This document shows, in pieces, positions 41,008 through 50,015 of a stretch of DNA of 64,000 nt (position 1 is its first letter; every line of letters begins with the position of its first letter). Position numbers and translations under genes: made by a program. The notes under the pieces are model-generated. The model was not told the DNA's origin. It did no database searches and worked only from the letters and a program-made list of their open reading frames with translations. The stretch lies in assembly GCF_011761235.1 (NCBI RefSeq), contig NZ_JAAOYW010000001.1, positions 1,178,781 to 1,242,780 of the forward strand, in the 5' to 3' direction. Source of the stretch: Frigoribacterium faeni. Lineage in GTDB: Bacteria > Actinomycetota > Actinomycetes > Actinomycetales > Microbacteriaceae.

Positions 41008-42291
41008 TCAGAGCGCGACGGGGTCGGGTGCAGCAGAGGAGGCGGCAGGGGCGGAACGGGTCGGGCGCGGCACCGCGGCGGGTGCGGCGGGCGCGGTCAG
41101 GCGGGCGAAGTGCTCGAGGACGGCGTCCGGCAGCGGCGGCACGTCGCGGGGCGTCGAGCCGTCGCGCAGCGACTCCGCGGCGAGCGACCCCGCGGCCACG
41201 GCGGCGCGGGCGGCGACCGGCGACAGGCTCGGCAGCACGCCCCGGGCGACGAAGGCGACGAACTCGGCGACGGCGGCGAGGTCGGCGTCGGCGTGGCCGG
41301 CCTCGACCCCGTCGATCGGGTACTCGACGTCGCCGGCGACCTGCCAGTCGTGGCGACGGTTCCAGACCTTGACGACTCCCCCGCCGGTGTCGCCCACGTT
41401 CTCGAGCCGCCCCTCCGTGCCGACGACGGTGTAGTTGCGCCAGTAGTCGGGCGTGAAGTGGCACTGCTGGTAGCTCGCCACGACGCCGTTGCCGAGCGTC
41501 ATCATCATCATCGAGACGTCCTCGACGTCGACGACCGGGTTCAGGCCGGTCGCCGACGCCGGGGGCCAGTTGTCGAACGAGAACCAGTCGTCGACGGTCT
41601 CGCCGGGGCGCTCGCGACGGTCGTCGACGTCGCCGTAGACCATCAGGTCGCCCATCCCGACGACGCGCTCCGTGAAGGCGCCGGCGAGCAGGTGCACCAC
41701 GTCGATGTCGTGGCTGGCCTTCTGCAGCAGCAGCGTGCCCGTCTGCGAGCGGTCGGCGTGCCAGTCCTTGAAGTAGTAGTCGCCGCCGTTGCCGACGAAG
41801 TGCCGCACCCAGATGGTCTTCACCTCGCCGATCTCGCCGCGCGCGATCACGTCGTGCATCAGCCGCACGACGGCGGCGTGCCGGAAGTTGTGCCCGACGT
41901 AGAGCGGGGTGCCGGTCTCGGCCGCGACGCCGAGGATGGCGTCGGCGTCGGCGACGCTGGTCGCCAACGGCTTCTCGAGGTAGACCGCGACGCCGGCGCG
42001 CAACAGGTCGGTCGCGATCGTCGCGTGGGTGGCGTCGGGGGTCGTCACGATCGCGGCGTCGACGAGGCCGACGAGCTCGTGGTGCGAGGCGACGACGGCC
42101 ACGCCGGGGAACTGGGCGGCGGCACGGTCGCGGCCGTCGGCGGTGGTGTCCGCGGCGGCGACGAGCACGGCGGCCTCGCCGGAGGCGGCCACGTGGTGGG
42201 CGATGTAGGCACGCTGGCCCACCCCCACGACGCCGACGCACAGCGGCGCGGACGCGGCGGCGGGGGCCTGCTCTGCGGTGGGACTGGTCAT
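41008..42291 (-). CDS. Gfo/Idh/MocA-family oxidoreductase (possible GH109-like)
   Basis: A 427-aa NAD(P)-binding protein: Rossmann motif VGVVGVGQRAYIAHHV near residue 20, the family EKP motif (YLEKPLATSV) and the catalytic-region His (KASHDIDVVHLLAG). The C-terminal half has HFTPDYWRNYTVVGTEGRLE. The Met at 42291 is chosen because AAAGGAG lies 9-10 bases upstream; an upstream in-frame Met at 42354 lies in the operator. First gene of the sugar ABC operon. The fold class includes sugar dehydrogenases and GH109 N-acetylgalactosaminidases; the exact activity is open. Confidence 0.85.
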   Translation of the reverse strand: MTSPTAEQAPAAASAPLCVGVVGVGQRAYIAHHVAASGEAAVLVAAADTTADGRDRAAAQFPGVAVVASHHELVGLVDAAIVTTPDATHATIATDLLRAGVAVYLEKPLATSVADADAILGVAAETGTPLYVGHNFRHAAVVRLMHDVIARGEIGEVKTIWVRHFVGNGGDYYFKDWHADRSQTGTLLLQKASHDIDVVHLLAGAFTERVVGMGDLMVYGDVDDRRERPGETVDDWFSFDNWPPASATGLNPVVDVEDVSMMMMTLGNGVVASYQQCHFTPDYWRNYTVVGTEGRLENVGDTGGGVVKVWNRRHDWQVAGDVEYPIDGVEAGHADADLAAVAEFVAFVARGVLPSLSPVAARAAVAAGSLAAESLRDGSTPRDVPPLPDAVLEHFARLTAPAAPAAVPRPTRSAPAASSAAPDPVAL

Positions 42292-42561
42292 CGTGTCATC
42301 GCTCCTTTGCGTGAACATGATTCGAATGTAGTCGAAACGATCACGAAACGACAATAAGACGCGTCAACGATCAGCGGTAGGCCCCGTGGCCAGAGTTCAC
42401 ACGGAAGAAACACGCCGGGCAGGGCGCCGGGCGGCAACGGGGGGCGCCGGGCGACGAAGGCGGCGCGGCGGGGCGCCGGCCGGCGGCGGGGGCGCGCCCG
42501 CCCGCGACGCGCCCGGCGTACGCGCCGGACAGGGCGGAGGGACGCCCGGGACCCGCGGTCG
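42292..42561. other. Spacer with operator repeats and GC-rich tract
   Basis: This 270-bp gap holds the promoter region of the oxidoreductase operon (42292-42355) and then a tract of GGGGCGCCGGGCG-type repeats (about 42415-42500) up to the DeoR stop. No gene is seen. Confidence 0.5.
42333..42351. promoter_or_regulatory. Direct repeats CGAAACGA, candidate DeoR operator
   Basis: CGAAACGA occurs at 42333-42340 and 42344-42351, exactly one helical turn (11 bp) apart; on the coding strand these are TCGTTTCG. Direct TTTC-type repeats are typical of DeoR-family sites. They lie 42 bp upstream of the oxidoreductase ATG, and the DeoR gene is the next gene. Confidence 0.6.
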
Positions 42562-43353
42562 TCAGGCGGTCGCGACGACCACCTCGACGCCCGCGGCGTC
42601 GAGCTCGCGGCGCAGCTCGAGCTCGACGGGCACGTCGGTGACGAGCACGTCGACGGCCGAGAGCGGCGCGATGCGCGCGAAGGTCGAGCGGCCGAGCTTG
42701 GTGCTGTCGGCCACGACGACGACCTTCTTCGCGACGGACGCGAACTGACGGCTGACGTCGGCCTCGCCCTCGTGCACGGTCGTCGCGCCGAAGCGGGCGG
42801 TGAGGCCGTCGACCCCGAGCACGGCCACGTCGAGGGCCATCTCGGCCAGCGACGCCGTCACCATGGGCCCGACCAGCTCGTACGACTGCCGCCGCGAGAC
42901 CCCGCCGGTGACGACGATCTTGACGTGCGGCCGCACCGACAGCTCGTAGGCGATGTTGAGGGCGTTGGTCACGATGGTCACGCCGTCGTCGCCCTCGCCG
43001 CGGACGAAGCGCTCGCTCCGGCCGAGCTCGCGGGCGACCTCGCTCGTGGTCGTGCCCCCGTTGACGCCGACCGTGTCGCTCACCTGGATCAGCGCCGCCG
43101 TCGCCCGGGCGATCGCCACCTTGGCCTCGGCCTGGCGGGCGATCTTGTACTGCAGCGGCAGCTCGTAGCCGCTGCCGAGGGCCGCCGCGCCGCCGTGGGT
43201 GCGCGTGATCAGGCGCTGGCTCGCGAGCGTCGAGAGGTCGCGGCGGGCCGTCGCGGCCGAGATGTCGAGGGCCTCGCCGATCTCGGCGATGGACACGTTG
43301 CCGCGCTCGCTGACGAGCTCGAGGAGGGCGTTGAGGCGCTGCTGCTGGGTCAC
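42562..43353 (-). CDS. DeoR/GlpR-family transcriptional regulator
   Basis: A 263-aa regulator: N-terminal HTH (VSIAEIGEALDISAATARRD then LSTLASQRLITRTHGGA, the family signature) and a sugar-phosphate-binding C-terminal domain (GVNGGTTTSEVARELG, TNALNIAYEL, GGVSRRQSYELVGPM). GTG 43353 follows AGGAGAG by four bases. By family it binds phosphorylated sugars and represses sugar catabolic genes; AgaR of the N-acetylgalactosamine pathway belongs here. Divergent from the ROK kinase-nagA pair, with operators in the gap. Confidence 0.92.
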   Translation of the reverse strand: MTQQQRLNALLELVSERGNVSIAEIGEALDISAATARRDLSTLASQRLITRTHGGAAALGSGYELPLQYKIARQAEAKVAIARATAALIQVSDTVGVNGGTTTSEVARELGRSERFVRGEGDDGVTIVTNALNIAYELSVRPHVKIVVTGGVSRRQSYELVGPMVTASLAEMALDVAVLGVDGLTARFGATTVHEGEADVSRQFASVAKKVVVVADSTKLGRSTFARIAPLSAVDVLVTDVPVELELRRELDAAGVEVVVATA

Positions 43354-43390
43354 GGGTCTCTCCTGGAACGATGCCGGGTGCCGGGTCCAC

Positions 43391-43451
43391 CGATCATAGT
43401 GATCGTCGGGCAGGATGATCGGAAGTGAGCGATCTCGAGCAGATCGCTCAC
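43391..43451. promoter_or_regulatory. Divergent DeoR/ROK control region with two palindromes
   Basis: CGATCA-TAG-TGATCG (43391-43405) covers a -10-like TATGAT for the DeoR gene (minus strand). A perfect 11-bp inverted repeat GTGAGCGATCT (43425-43435) / AGATCGCTCAC (43441-43451) with a 5-base spacer lies 44 bp before the ROK kinase ATG; it may be an operator or a leader hairpin. Confidence 0.6.
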
Positions 43452-43494
43452 GCCGGCGCCTCGACGGCGACCGGCTCACCGCGAGAGGACCGCC

Positions 43495-44457
43495 ATGACC
43501 ACCCCTCCCCCGGGCACCGACGTGCCCCGTGTGCTCGGCGTCGACGTCGGCGGCACCACCGTCAAGGCCCGCCTCGTCGAGACCGGCCCCGGCGGCCGCG
43601 CCCTCTGGGAGCGCCGCGTCCCCACCCCGCGCGGCGACGCCGACGGCCGCCGCACCGTCGCCGCGGTCGTCGAGCTCGTCGACGCCGCCCGCGACCAGGG
43701 CCGGCTCGACGCCGTCGGCCTGGTCGTGCCGGGCATCGTCGACGACGAGGCGGGCACGGCGGTCGCCTCCGTGAACCTGGGCTGGCGGGACGTGCCGCTC
43801 CGTGCGCTGCTCGAGCGCGCCTCCTCGCTGCCCGTCGGCTTCGGCCAGGACGTGCGTGCCGGAGCCCTCGCCGAGGCGGCCACGGGCGCCGGGGCCGGGT
43901 CGGCCGGCGGGCTCGCCTTCGTGCCCGTCGGCACCGGCCTCGCCTCGGCCTTCGTCGAGCACGGCGGCGCGCTCGTGTCGGGCGGCTGGGCCGGCGAGAT
44001 CGGCCAGGTGGTGCTCACCTCGGGCCCGCTGGCCGGGCTGCGGGTCGAGGACGTCGCCTCGGCGGGCGGCCTCGCCCGACGGGCGGGCGCGGAGAACGCC
44101 CTGGCCGTGGTCGAGCGCGTGCGGGCCGGCGACCCGGACGCGACCGCGGCGTGGCACGACCTGGTCGTCGTGCTCGCCGACTGCCTCACCTGGATCACGG
44201 CCGTCGCCGCCCCCACCACGCTCGTCGTCGGCGGCGGCCTCGCCGGCGCCGGGTCGCTGCTGTTCGACCCGCTCGGCGCGGCCCTCGACGAGCGTCTCGC
44301 CCACTCGCGCCGCCCCGCGCTCGTCCCGGCCGTGCACGGCGACGGCGCCGCGATGGTGGGCGCCGCCCTGCTCGCCGAGCAGGCGCTGCGAACCGCAGGG
44401 TCGCCCGCCGCCACCACGTCGCCCGCGGCCACCGCGACCGCAGGAGGCGCGGCGTGA
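43495..44457 (+). CDS. ROK-family sugar kinase
   Basis: A 320-aa ROK protein without an HTH, hence a kinase. The phosphate-binding DVGGTTVKARLV motif is near residue 16 and VPVGTGLASAFVEHGG is the family core. The zinc-binding Cys-x-Cys-Gly-x-x-Gly-Cys motif is absent and the preceding GE(I/L)GH reads GEIGQ, so it is a zinc-less variant. ATG 43495 follows GAGAGGA. It overlaps nagA (GTGA), so it most likely phosphorylates N-acetylglucosamine, N-acetylgalactosamine or N-acetylmannosamine. Confidence 0.85.
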   Translation: MTTPPPGTDVPRVLGVDVGGTTVKARLVETGPGGRALWERRVPTPRGDADGRRTVAAVVELVDAARDQGRLDAVGLVVPGIVDDEAGTAVASVNLGWRDVPLRALLERASSLPVGFGQDVRAGALAEAATGAGAGSAGGLAFVPVGTGLASAFVEHGGALVSGGWAGEIGQVVLTSGPLAGLRVEDVASAGGLARRAGAENALAVVERVRAGDPDATAAWHDLVVVLADCLTWITAVAAPTTLVVGGGLAGAGSLLFDPLGAALDERLAHSRRPALVPAVHGDGAAMVGAALLAEQALRTAGSPAATTSPAATATAGGAA

Positions 44458-45587
44458 GCACGCAGGTCCTCCGCGTCGACCGCCTGGTCACCGCCGACGC
44501 CGACGTCGGCCCCGGCTGGCTGGCCCTGCGCGACGGCCACGTGCTCGACCGCGGCGCGGGAGCCCCGCCGACTGACCTCGCCGCCCTGCCCCCCGAGCAC
44601 GTCGCAGGCACGGTCGTGCCCGGCTTCGTCGACCAGCACGTGCACGGCGCCCTCGGCGTCGACTTCGGCACCGCCGACGCGGACGGGGCCCGGCGGGCCG
44701 CCGCCCACCACCACCGGGCGGGCTCGACCCGGCTGGTCGCCTCCGTGGCCACCGCGTCGGCCGCGTCGCTCACGCGCGCCCTCGGGGTGCTCGCGCCGCT
44801 CGTCGACGAGGGCGTGCTCGACGGCGTCCACCTCGAGGGCCCGTGGCTCTCCGAGGCCCGCCGCGGCGCCCACGACCCCGGCCTGCTGCGCGGCCCCGAG
44901 CCCGCCGAGGTCGAGTCGCTGCTCGAGGCCGCCGCCGGCGCCCTGCGCGTGGTGACGCTCGCCCCCGAGCTGCCGGGGGCGGTCGACGCGGTCCGCCGTC
45001 TCGTCGCCGCGGGCGTCGTGGTCGCCCTGGGCCACTCGGACTGCACGGCCGAGCAGGCGCACGCCGCGGCCGACGCGGGCGCCACGGTCGTCACCCACGT
45101 CTACAACGGCATGCGCCCGTTGCACCACCGCGAGCCGGGCCTGGCCGGGGCCGCGCTGACCGACGACCGCCTCGCCGTCGAGCTGATCCTGGACGGCCAG
45201 CACGTCTCGCGCGACGCCGCCGAGATCGCCCGCCGCGCCTCCTCGGGCCGACTCGTGCTCGTGTCGGACGCCATGGCCGCGACCGGGTGGTCCGACGGCC
45301 GCTACGAGATCGCCGGGTCGCAGGTGGTCGTCGCCGACGGCGTCGCGATGCTCGCCGACGGCTCGTCGCTCGCGGGCAGCACCGGCACCGTGGGCGCCGG
45401 CGTCGCCCGCCTGCTCGGCGAGCACGACGTGGGCCTGCAGGAGGCGGTGCGCGCGTCGTCCGCGACGGCCGCGGCCACCCTGGGGCTGGCCGGGGCGGGC
45501 CTCGCGCCCGGCGACCGGGCCGACCTCGTCGTGCTCGACGAGGCCGGCGTGGTCGACAGGGTCATGCGCCAGGGCCGCTGGGTCTGA
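44454..45587 (+). CDS. nagA: N-acetylglucosamine/galactosamine-6-phosphate deacetylase
   Basis: A 377-aa amidohydrolase of NagA length. Visible landmarks: His62 and His64 (DQHVHG), metal ligand Glu128 (HLEGPWL), His194 (GHSDCT), His215 (THVYNGM) and catalytic Asp272 (VSDAMAATG). It removes the acetyl group from N-acetyl-hexosamine 6-phosphate. GTG 44454 overlaps the ROK gene by four bases. Whether its substrate is the gluco or galacto form (AgaA-type) cannot be told from sequence; the neighbouring SIS, aldolase and PfkB genes favour galacto. Confidence 0.92.
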   Translation: MSTQVLRVDRLVTADADVGPGWLALRDGHVLDRGAGAPPTDLAALPPEHVAGTVVPGFVDQHVHGALGVDFGTADADGARRAAAHHHRAGSTRLVASVATASAASLTRALGVLAPLVDEGVLDGVHLEGPWLSEARRGAHDPGLLRGPEPAEVESLLEAAAGALRVVTLAPELPGAVDAVRRLVAAGVVVALGHSDCTAEQAHAAADAGATVVTHVYNGMRPLHHREPGLAGAALTDDRLAVELILDGQHVSRDAAEIARRASSGRLVLVSDAMAATGWSDGRYEIAGSQVVVADGVAMLADGSSLAGSTGTVGAGVARLLGEHDVGLQEAVRASSATAAATLGLAGAGLAPGDRADLVVLDEAGVVDRVMRQGRWV

Positions 45588-45676
45588 GGCCGGCGCGGCC
45601 CGCGATCACGGCCGGCGGGCCCGCCAGGCCCCGCGGGCCGGCGCGGCCCCGCGGCCCGGCAGCCCGGCAGCCCGGC
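45588..45676. other. GC-rich spacer between convergent nagA and GH36 genes
   Basis: It has two copies of GGCCGGCGCGGCC and the palindrome GGCGGGCCCGCC, which can form stems and probably terminates both transcripts. Confidence 0.45.
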
Positions 45677-47179
45677 TCAGCCGGCGACGGCGGTCGGCTC
45701 GGGCTCGTACCCGCCCGTGACGACGGCCGTGAGATCGACCTCGCGGCCGTCGACGACGAAGCGGTGCCGCCCCACGTGCTCGACCGTCGGCTTCTCGGAC
45801 AGCCACGCGGCCAGCTCCTCGCGCTCGGCCTCCGTGAGCCACGCCATCGGGTCGGACGTCGAGCGGAACTCGAGCACCGCGGCGGTGTCGCGCAGCAGCT
45901 CGCGCTCGGGCTCGCCGAGCAGACTGCGCGCGCTGCGGAAGTACACCGAGTCGGGGTCGACCTCGTAGAGCCCCTTCATCCAGGCCCGGTTCACCGACTG
46001 GACGATCGAGTTGAGGGCGCCGGCGCCGGAGGGGTCGCGGGGGCGCTCGGCGTTGTCCCAGACCGCCGCCGTGTCCGGCCCGACCCGGGCGCCGTCGAGC
46101 ACGCCCACGGACGGGATCATCGGCACGCCGCAGCCGAGCAGGTAGGTGTCGTCGCCCACGACGTCGCGGATGTGCTGCAGGGCGTCGCGGTAGGCGACCT
46201 CGCGGTGCACGTCGGCGCTGCGCCGCCCGGTCACCGCCCCGGCGTACATGAAGTCGAGCTTGAGGTAGCTGAAGCCCCAGCCGGTGACGCGCTCGAAGAC
46301 CTCGCGGAGGTGGTCGCGCACCTCCTGCTGCGTCGTGTCGAGGGCGTAGTAGTGCGAGCCCCAGTTGTGGCCGGCGACGAGCGGCCGCCCGTCGTCGCCC
46401 TGCACCATGAGGTCGGGGCGGGTGCGCGCGATCTCCGAGCCGGGCAGGGCGATCAGCGGCGCGAGCCACAGCCCGGGCCGGAACCCCCGTGCGGCGATGC
46501 CCTCGGCGGTGGCCTGCATGCCCGACGGGAAGTCGGGCCCGGCCGTCCAGTCGCCGACGATCGGCTCCCAGCCGTCGTCTATCTGGAACACGTCGACCGG
46601 CTGCCCCTCGAGGTCGGCGACCGTGCGGGCGACGAGCCCCTCGTCGATCGACTCGAAGAACGAGTACCAGCTGCTCCAGACCGTGCCCGCGCGGCGCGTG
46701 CGGCGGCCGAGGCGCTCCGAGACGAGGCGCGCGTAGTCGGCGAACACCTCGAGCTCGGGGCCGAAGGCCACGAACCACTCGGCGAGGTCCTGCTCGCTGC
46801 GGCCCCAGAGCACGTCGCGGTCGGCCCCGACGCGCGGGGTGCCGAGGCCGAGGCTGCCGACGAGCAGCACGCGGCCGTCGGGCGCGGCGACCGCCCCGAC
46901 GGCGCTGCCCGAGTGGGCGTGCGGCGTCTCGACGGCGGCGTCGTCGGCGGTGAGCAGGCGCTCGGGGCTGTCCTTGATGCCGATGGTCTCGCCGTCGGTC
47001 CTGGCCCAGCCGCTGGGGCTCCACGAGTTCCAGCCGTGCCGGTAGAACTCGGTGTCGCCGAACGGGTGCAGCACCGCGAGCGGGCCGGCGGGCACGATCC
47101 AGCCGGTGTCGGTGCGCACGGGAGGCGCGGTCACGTTGGCGGCGAAGGTCGCGTCGCCGAAGTCGAAGGTGAACTGCAT
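45677..47179 (-). CDS. GH36-type alpha-galactosidase
   Basis: A 500-aa retaining glycosidase of the GH36/GH27 clan. The motif DVFQIDDGWE is the conserved first strand, Asp309 in LKLDFMYAG is the nucleophile, and Asp369 in RVGPDTAAVWD is the likely acid/base. It is shorter than typical GH36 enzymes (about 700 aa), because the large N-terminal beta domain is reduced. No signal peptide, so it acts on imported sugars. Expected action: release of alpha-linked galactose or N-acetylgalactosamine. Last gene of the nine-gene operon, 54 bases after the kinase. Confidence 0.87.
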   Translation of the reverse strand: MQFTFDFGDATFAANVTAPPVRTDTGWIVPAGPLAVLHPFGDTEFYRHGWNSWSPSGWARTDGETIGIKDSPERLLTADDAAVETPHAHSGSAVGAVAAPDGRVLLVGSLGLGTPRVGADRDVLWGRSEQDLAEWFVAFGPELEVFADYARLVSERLGRRTRRAGTVWSSWYSFFESIDEGLVARTVADLEGQPVDVFQIDDGWEPIVGDWTAGPDFPSGMQATAEGIAARGFRPGLWLAPLIALPGSEIARTRPDLMVQGDDGRPLVAGHNWGSHYYALDTTQQEVRDHLREVFERVTGWGFSYLKLDFMYAGAVTGRRSADVHREVAYRDALQHIRDVVGDDTYLLGCGVPMIPSVGVLDGARVGPDTAAVWDNAERPRDPSGAGALNSIVQSVNRAWMKGLYEVDPDSVYFRSARSLLGEPERELLRDTAAVLEFRSTSDPMAWLTEAEREELAAWLSEKPTVEHVGRHRFVVDGREVDLTAVVTGGYEPEPTAVAG

Positions 47180-47233
47180 GGGGGTCTCTCTGTCGCGGTG
47201 GTCGATCGGGGAGGGGGGTCGGGCGGGCCCGGG

Positions 47234-48163
47234 TCAGGCGGGCACGACGCGCACGAGGTCGGCGATCTCGCGCGCCCGGCCGGGGTCGAGCACGGCCGCG
47301 CCCGGCACCTCGGCGTTCGCGGCGCCGGCCCCGGTCGCCGCGGCCAGGGCACGGTCGAGCGGCAGCCCCGCGTCGAGGGCGGCGACGAGCCCGCCGAGGA
47401 ACGAGTCGCCGCTGCCGACGGGGTGCGTCCCCGCGGTGGTCGGCAGGGCGACGCGCCAGCGGCCGTGGTCGTCGGCGCCGAGGCAGCCCGCGGCTCCGTC
47501 GGTGACGACCACGGTGCCGTGCGTGCGCGCCCGCAGCCCGTCGACCAGCGTCGCGAGCTCGGCGTCGGCGGGCTCGTCGAGGGCGGCGCACGCCTCCTCG
47601 CGGTTGATCTTGAGCAGGTCGACGCGGGTGCCCGCGTCGAGCAGTCGGCGCAGGGGCTCGCCGTGGGTGTCGAGGGCGAGCCGGGCCGAGGAGGCTCGGG
47701 CCAGGTCGACGAGGCGCGGCAGCGCCCTGCCCCCGTCGCCCGGCGGCATGCTGCCCGACGCCGCGAGCCACGCCCCGGGCGCCAGCGCCGCCTCGAGCTC
47801 GCCGAGCACGGCGTCGACGACGGCGGCCGACACGGGGACGGCGTGCTCGTAGACCTCGGTCAGGTCGCCGGCCGCGGTCGACGCGATCGAGACGCAGACG
47901 CGGGTCTCGGCGTCGTCGGCCACGGGCGCGGCCGCGACGCCGTCGGCGCGCAGCAGCTCGGCCACGAGGTCGCCGATGCGGCCGCCGAGCACGGGCACGG
48001 CCCGCACCTCGGCGCCGAGCGACGAGGCGGCCCGGGCCATGTTGAGGGCCTTGCCCCCGGCGACCCGGCGCACCAGCGCGGGCCGGTGCGGGCGGCCCGG
48101 CACCAGCTCGTCGACCACGTACGTCGTGTCGAGCGCGGGGCTCAGGGCGGCGACGAGGATCAC
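47234..48163 (-). CDS. PfkB-family sugar kinase (tagatose-6-phosphate/1-phosphofructokinase-like)
   Basis: A 309-aa ribokinase-fold kinase. The N-terminus MILVAALSPALDTTYVVDEL and GGKALNMARAASSLGAEV match the LacC/FruK branch, and HPVGSGDSFLGG holds the catalytic Asp253. The branch phosphorylates tagatose 6-phosphate or fructose 1-phosphate to the bisphosphate, which the class II aldolase of the same operon would cleave. ATG 48163 overlaps the preceding kinase stop (ATGA). Confidence 0.88.
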   Translation of the reverse strand: MILVAALSPALDTTYVVDELVPGRPHRPALVRRVAGGKALNMARAASSLGAEVRAVPVLGGRIGDLVAELLRADGVAAAPVADDAETRVCVSIASTAAGDLTEVYEHAVPVSAAVVDAVLGELEAALAPGAWLAASGSMPPGDGGRALPRLVDLARASSARLALDTHGEPLRRLLDAGTRVDLLKINREEACAALDEPADAELATLVDGLRARTHGTVVVTDGAAGCLGADDHGRWRVALPTTAGTHPVGSGDSFLGGLVAALDAGLPLDRALAAATGAGAANAEVPGAAVLDPGRAREIADLVRVVPA

Positions 48164-49113
48164 GCGTCGACCCGGGCGAGGTCGTCACGGGTCGCCTGCG
48201 CCCCGGTGCCGCCGGCGGCGCGGGTCGAGAGCGAGCCGGCCGTGGTGGCCCAGCGCAGCCGCTCGACCTCGTCGTCGACGCCGGCGGTCCACGCCGCGAG
48301 GTAGCCCGCGTCGAAGCTGTCGCCGGCGCCGGTGGTGTCGACGACGTCGAGCACGAGGCCGGGGTGCTGCACGACGGGGCCGCCGGCCCGCAGGGACCAG
48401 CCGCCGTCGCGTCCGGCCTTGACGACGAGGGCGGGCCCGAGGGCGGCGACCGCCGCCGCGGCCGCGCGCTCGCCCTGCTCTGCCGGGGCGCCGAGCACGG
48501 CGCCGACGGCGAGCAGCTCCTCCCGGTTGGGCAAGAAGAGGTCGACGTGGGGCAGGGCCTCGCGCAGCCCCTGCCACCGGCCGGCCGGGTCCCAGTTCGT
48601 GTCGAGGCTGACGGTCGTGCCCGCGGCGCGCAGCTCGGCGAACAGGGCCGGCAGCTCGGCGGCGAGGCCCGGCAGCAGGAACCACGAGGCGACGTGCACG
48701 TGGCCGAAGGGCCGGCCGGCGCGCCGGGCGCCGTCGAGGGCCGCCCGCACGTCGGCGACCGCGACGTCGGTCATCGCCCCGGTGTCGGTGAGGATGGAGC
48801 GGTCGTGCGGGGCGGAGAGGATCACCGAGAGACCGGTCGCCCGGCCCGGGACGACCCGGACGGCCGTGGTGTCGACGCCCCCGTCGCGCAGGCGGTCGAG
48901 CGTGACCCGCCCGAAGTCGTCGTCGCCGACGCAGGCCACGAGGGCGGTGTCGACCCCGAGCCGGGCGAGGCCGTGCGCGACGATCCCGGCCGAGCTGCCG
49001 AGCACGAGGCGGCTCGACTCGAGCAGCTGTTCCTCCTGCCCGAACCGCGGCACGACGTCGCCGGTGAGCACGAGGTCGAGGTTGGCGTCGCCGACGACGA
49101 GGACGCGGGTCAT
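48160..49113 (-). CDS. PfkB-family carbohydrate kinase
   Basis: A 317-aa ribokinase-type enzyme with VVGDANLDLVLTGDVVPRFG at the N-terminus and the catalytic VVDTTGAGDSFDAGY (Asp265) near the C-terminus. It differs from the LacC-like kinase downstream and lies nearer to ribokinase/sugar kinases that act on free sugars. Overlaps its neighbours by four bases on both sides. Two different PfkB kinases in one operon suggest one phosphorylates a monosaccharide and the other a sugar phosphate. Confidence 0.86.
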   Translation of the reverse strand: MTRVLVVGDANLDLVLTGDVVPRFGQEEQLLESSRLVLGSSAGIVAHGLARLGVDTALVACVGDDDFGRVTLDRLRDGGVDTTAVRVVPGRATGLSVILSAPHDRSILTDTGAMTDVAVADVRAALDGARRAGRPFGHVHVASWFLLPGLAAELPALFAELRAAGTTVSLDTNWDPAGRWQGLREALPHVDLFLPNREELLAVGAVLGAPAEQGERAAAAAVAALGPALVVKAGRDGGWSLRAGGPVVQHPGLVLDVVDTTGAGDSFDAGYLAAWTAGVDDEVERLRWATTAGSLSTRAAGGTGAQATRDDLARVDA

Positions 49114-50015
49114 CCCTTCAGCCCCGAGAACGTCATGGTCGCCACGAACTGCTTCTGCGCGACGAGGAAGAACGCGATGAGCGGCAGGGTCGCGACGACG
49201 TTGCCGGCCATGAGCAGGCTCCAGTCGGTGCGCCGGTTGCCCTGGAAGTTCGTGAGGCCGAGCTGCAGCGTGAACGCCTGGTCGTCGTTGATGGCGATCA
49301 GCGGCCAGACGAGGTCGTTCCACGAGCCGAGCAGCGTGAAGATCGCGAGCGTCGCGAGGGCCGGGCGGGCCAGGGGCAGCACGATGCGGAAGAACACCTG
49401 CACCCGCGTGCAGCCGTCGATCATGCCGGCCTCCTCGAGCTCGGCGGGCAGCGAGAGGAAGAACTGCCGCATGAGGAAGATGCCGAACGCCGAGGCGAGC
49501 CACGGCACGATCGCCGCGCCGAGGGTGTCGATCAGCCCTACCCGGGCGAAGAGCACGTAGGTGGGGATCATCAGCAGCTGGGTCGGGATCATGATCGTGG
49601 CGAGCACGGCGAGGAACCCGATGTCGCGCCCCGGGAACCTCAGCCGCGCGAAGCCGTAGCCGGCCAGCGAGCAGAGCACGAGGTGCGAGGCGATGGCGAC
49701 GACCGAGACGACGGCCGTGTTCGCGAGCCAGTGCAGGATGTCCGACTCGGCGAACAGCCGCTCGTAGCCCGCCGTCGTGAGCGACGACGGGAAGAACGCG
49801 CGGGGGAACGTGTTGATCTCGCTCGCCGGCGTGACCGAGGTGAGGAACATCTCGACGAACGGCACGAGGAACACGACCGCGACGGGCAACAGCAGGAGGT
49901 GCCAGGCGCTGAACGGCAGGCCTCGCCTCCTCCGGGCCGGGGGCGCGGGCGGCGTGGTCACCGACTCGGCGGTGTCGAGGGGGCGGCGCGGCAGCACCGG
50001 GGCGTCGACGCTCAT
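49110..50015 (-). CDS. Carbohydrate ABC transporter permease (MalG-like)
   Basis: A 301-aa permease with six transmembrane helices and the EAA loop LPAELEEAGMIDGCTRVQVF. ATG 50015 overlaps the partner permease stop (ATGA). Paired with the next permease and the binding protein; no ATPase gene in the operon. Confidence 0.92.
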   Translation of the reverse strand: MSVDAPVLPRRPLDTAESVTTPPAPPARRRRGLPFSAWHLLLLPVAVVFLVPFVEMFLTSVTPASEINTFPRAFFPSSLTTAGYERLFAESDILHWLANTAVVSVVAIASHLVLCSLAGYGFARLRFPGRDIGFLAVLATIMIPTQLLMIPTYVLFARVGLIDTLGAAIVPWLASAFGIFLMRQFFLSLPAELEEAGMIDGCTRVQVFFRIVLPLARPALATLAIFTLLGSWNDLVWPLIAINDDQAFTLQLGLTNFQGNRRTDWSLLMAGNVVATLPLIAFFLVAQKQFVATMTFSGLKG

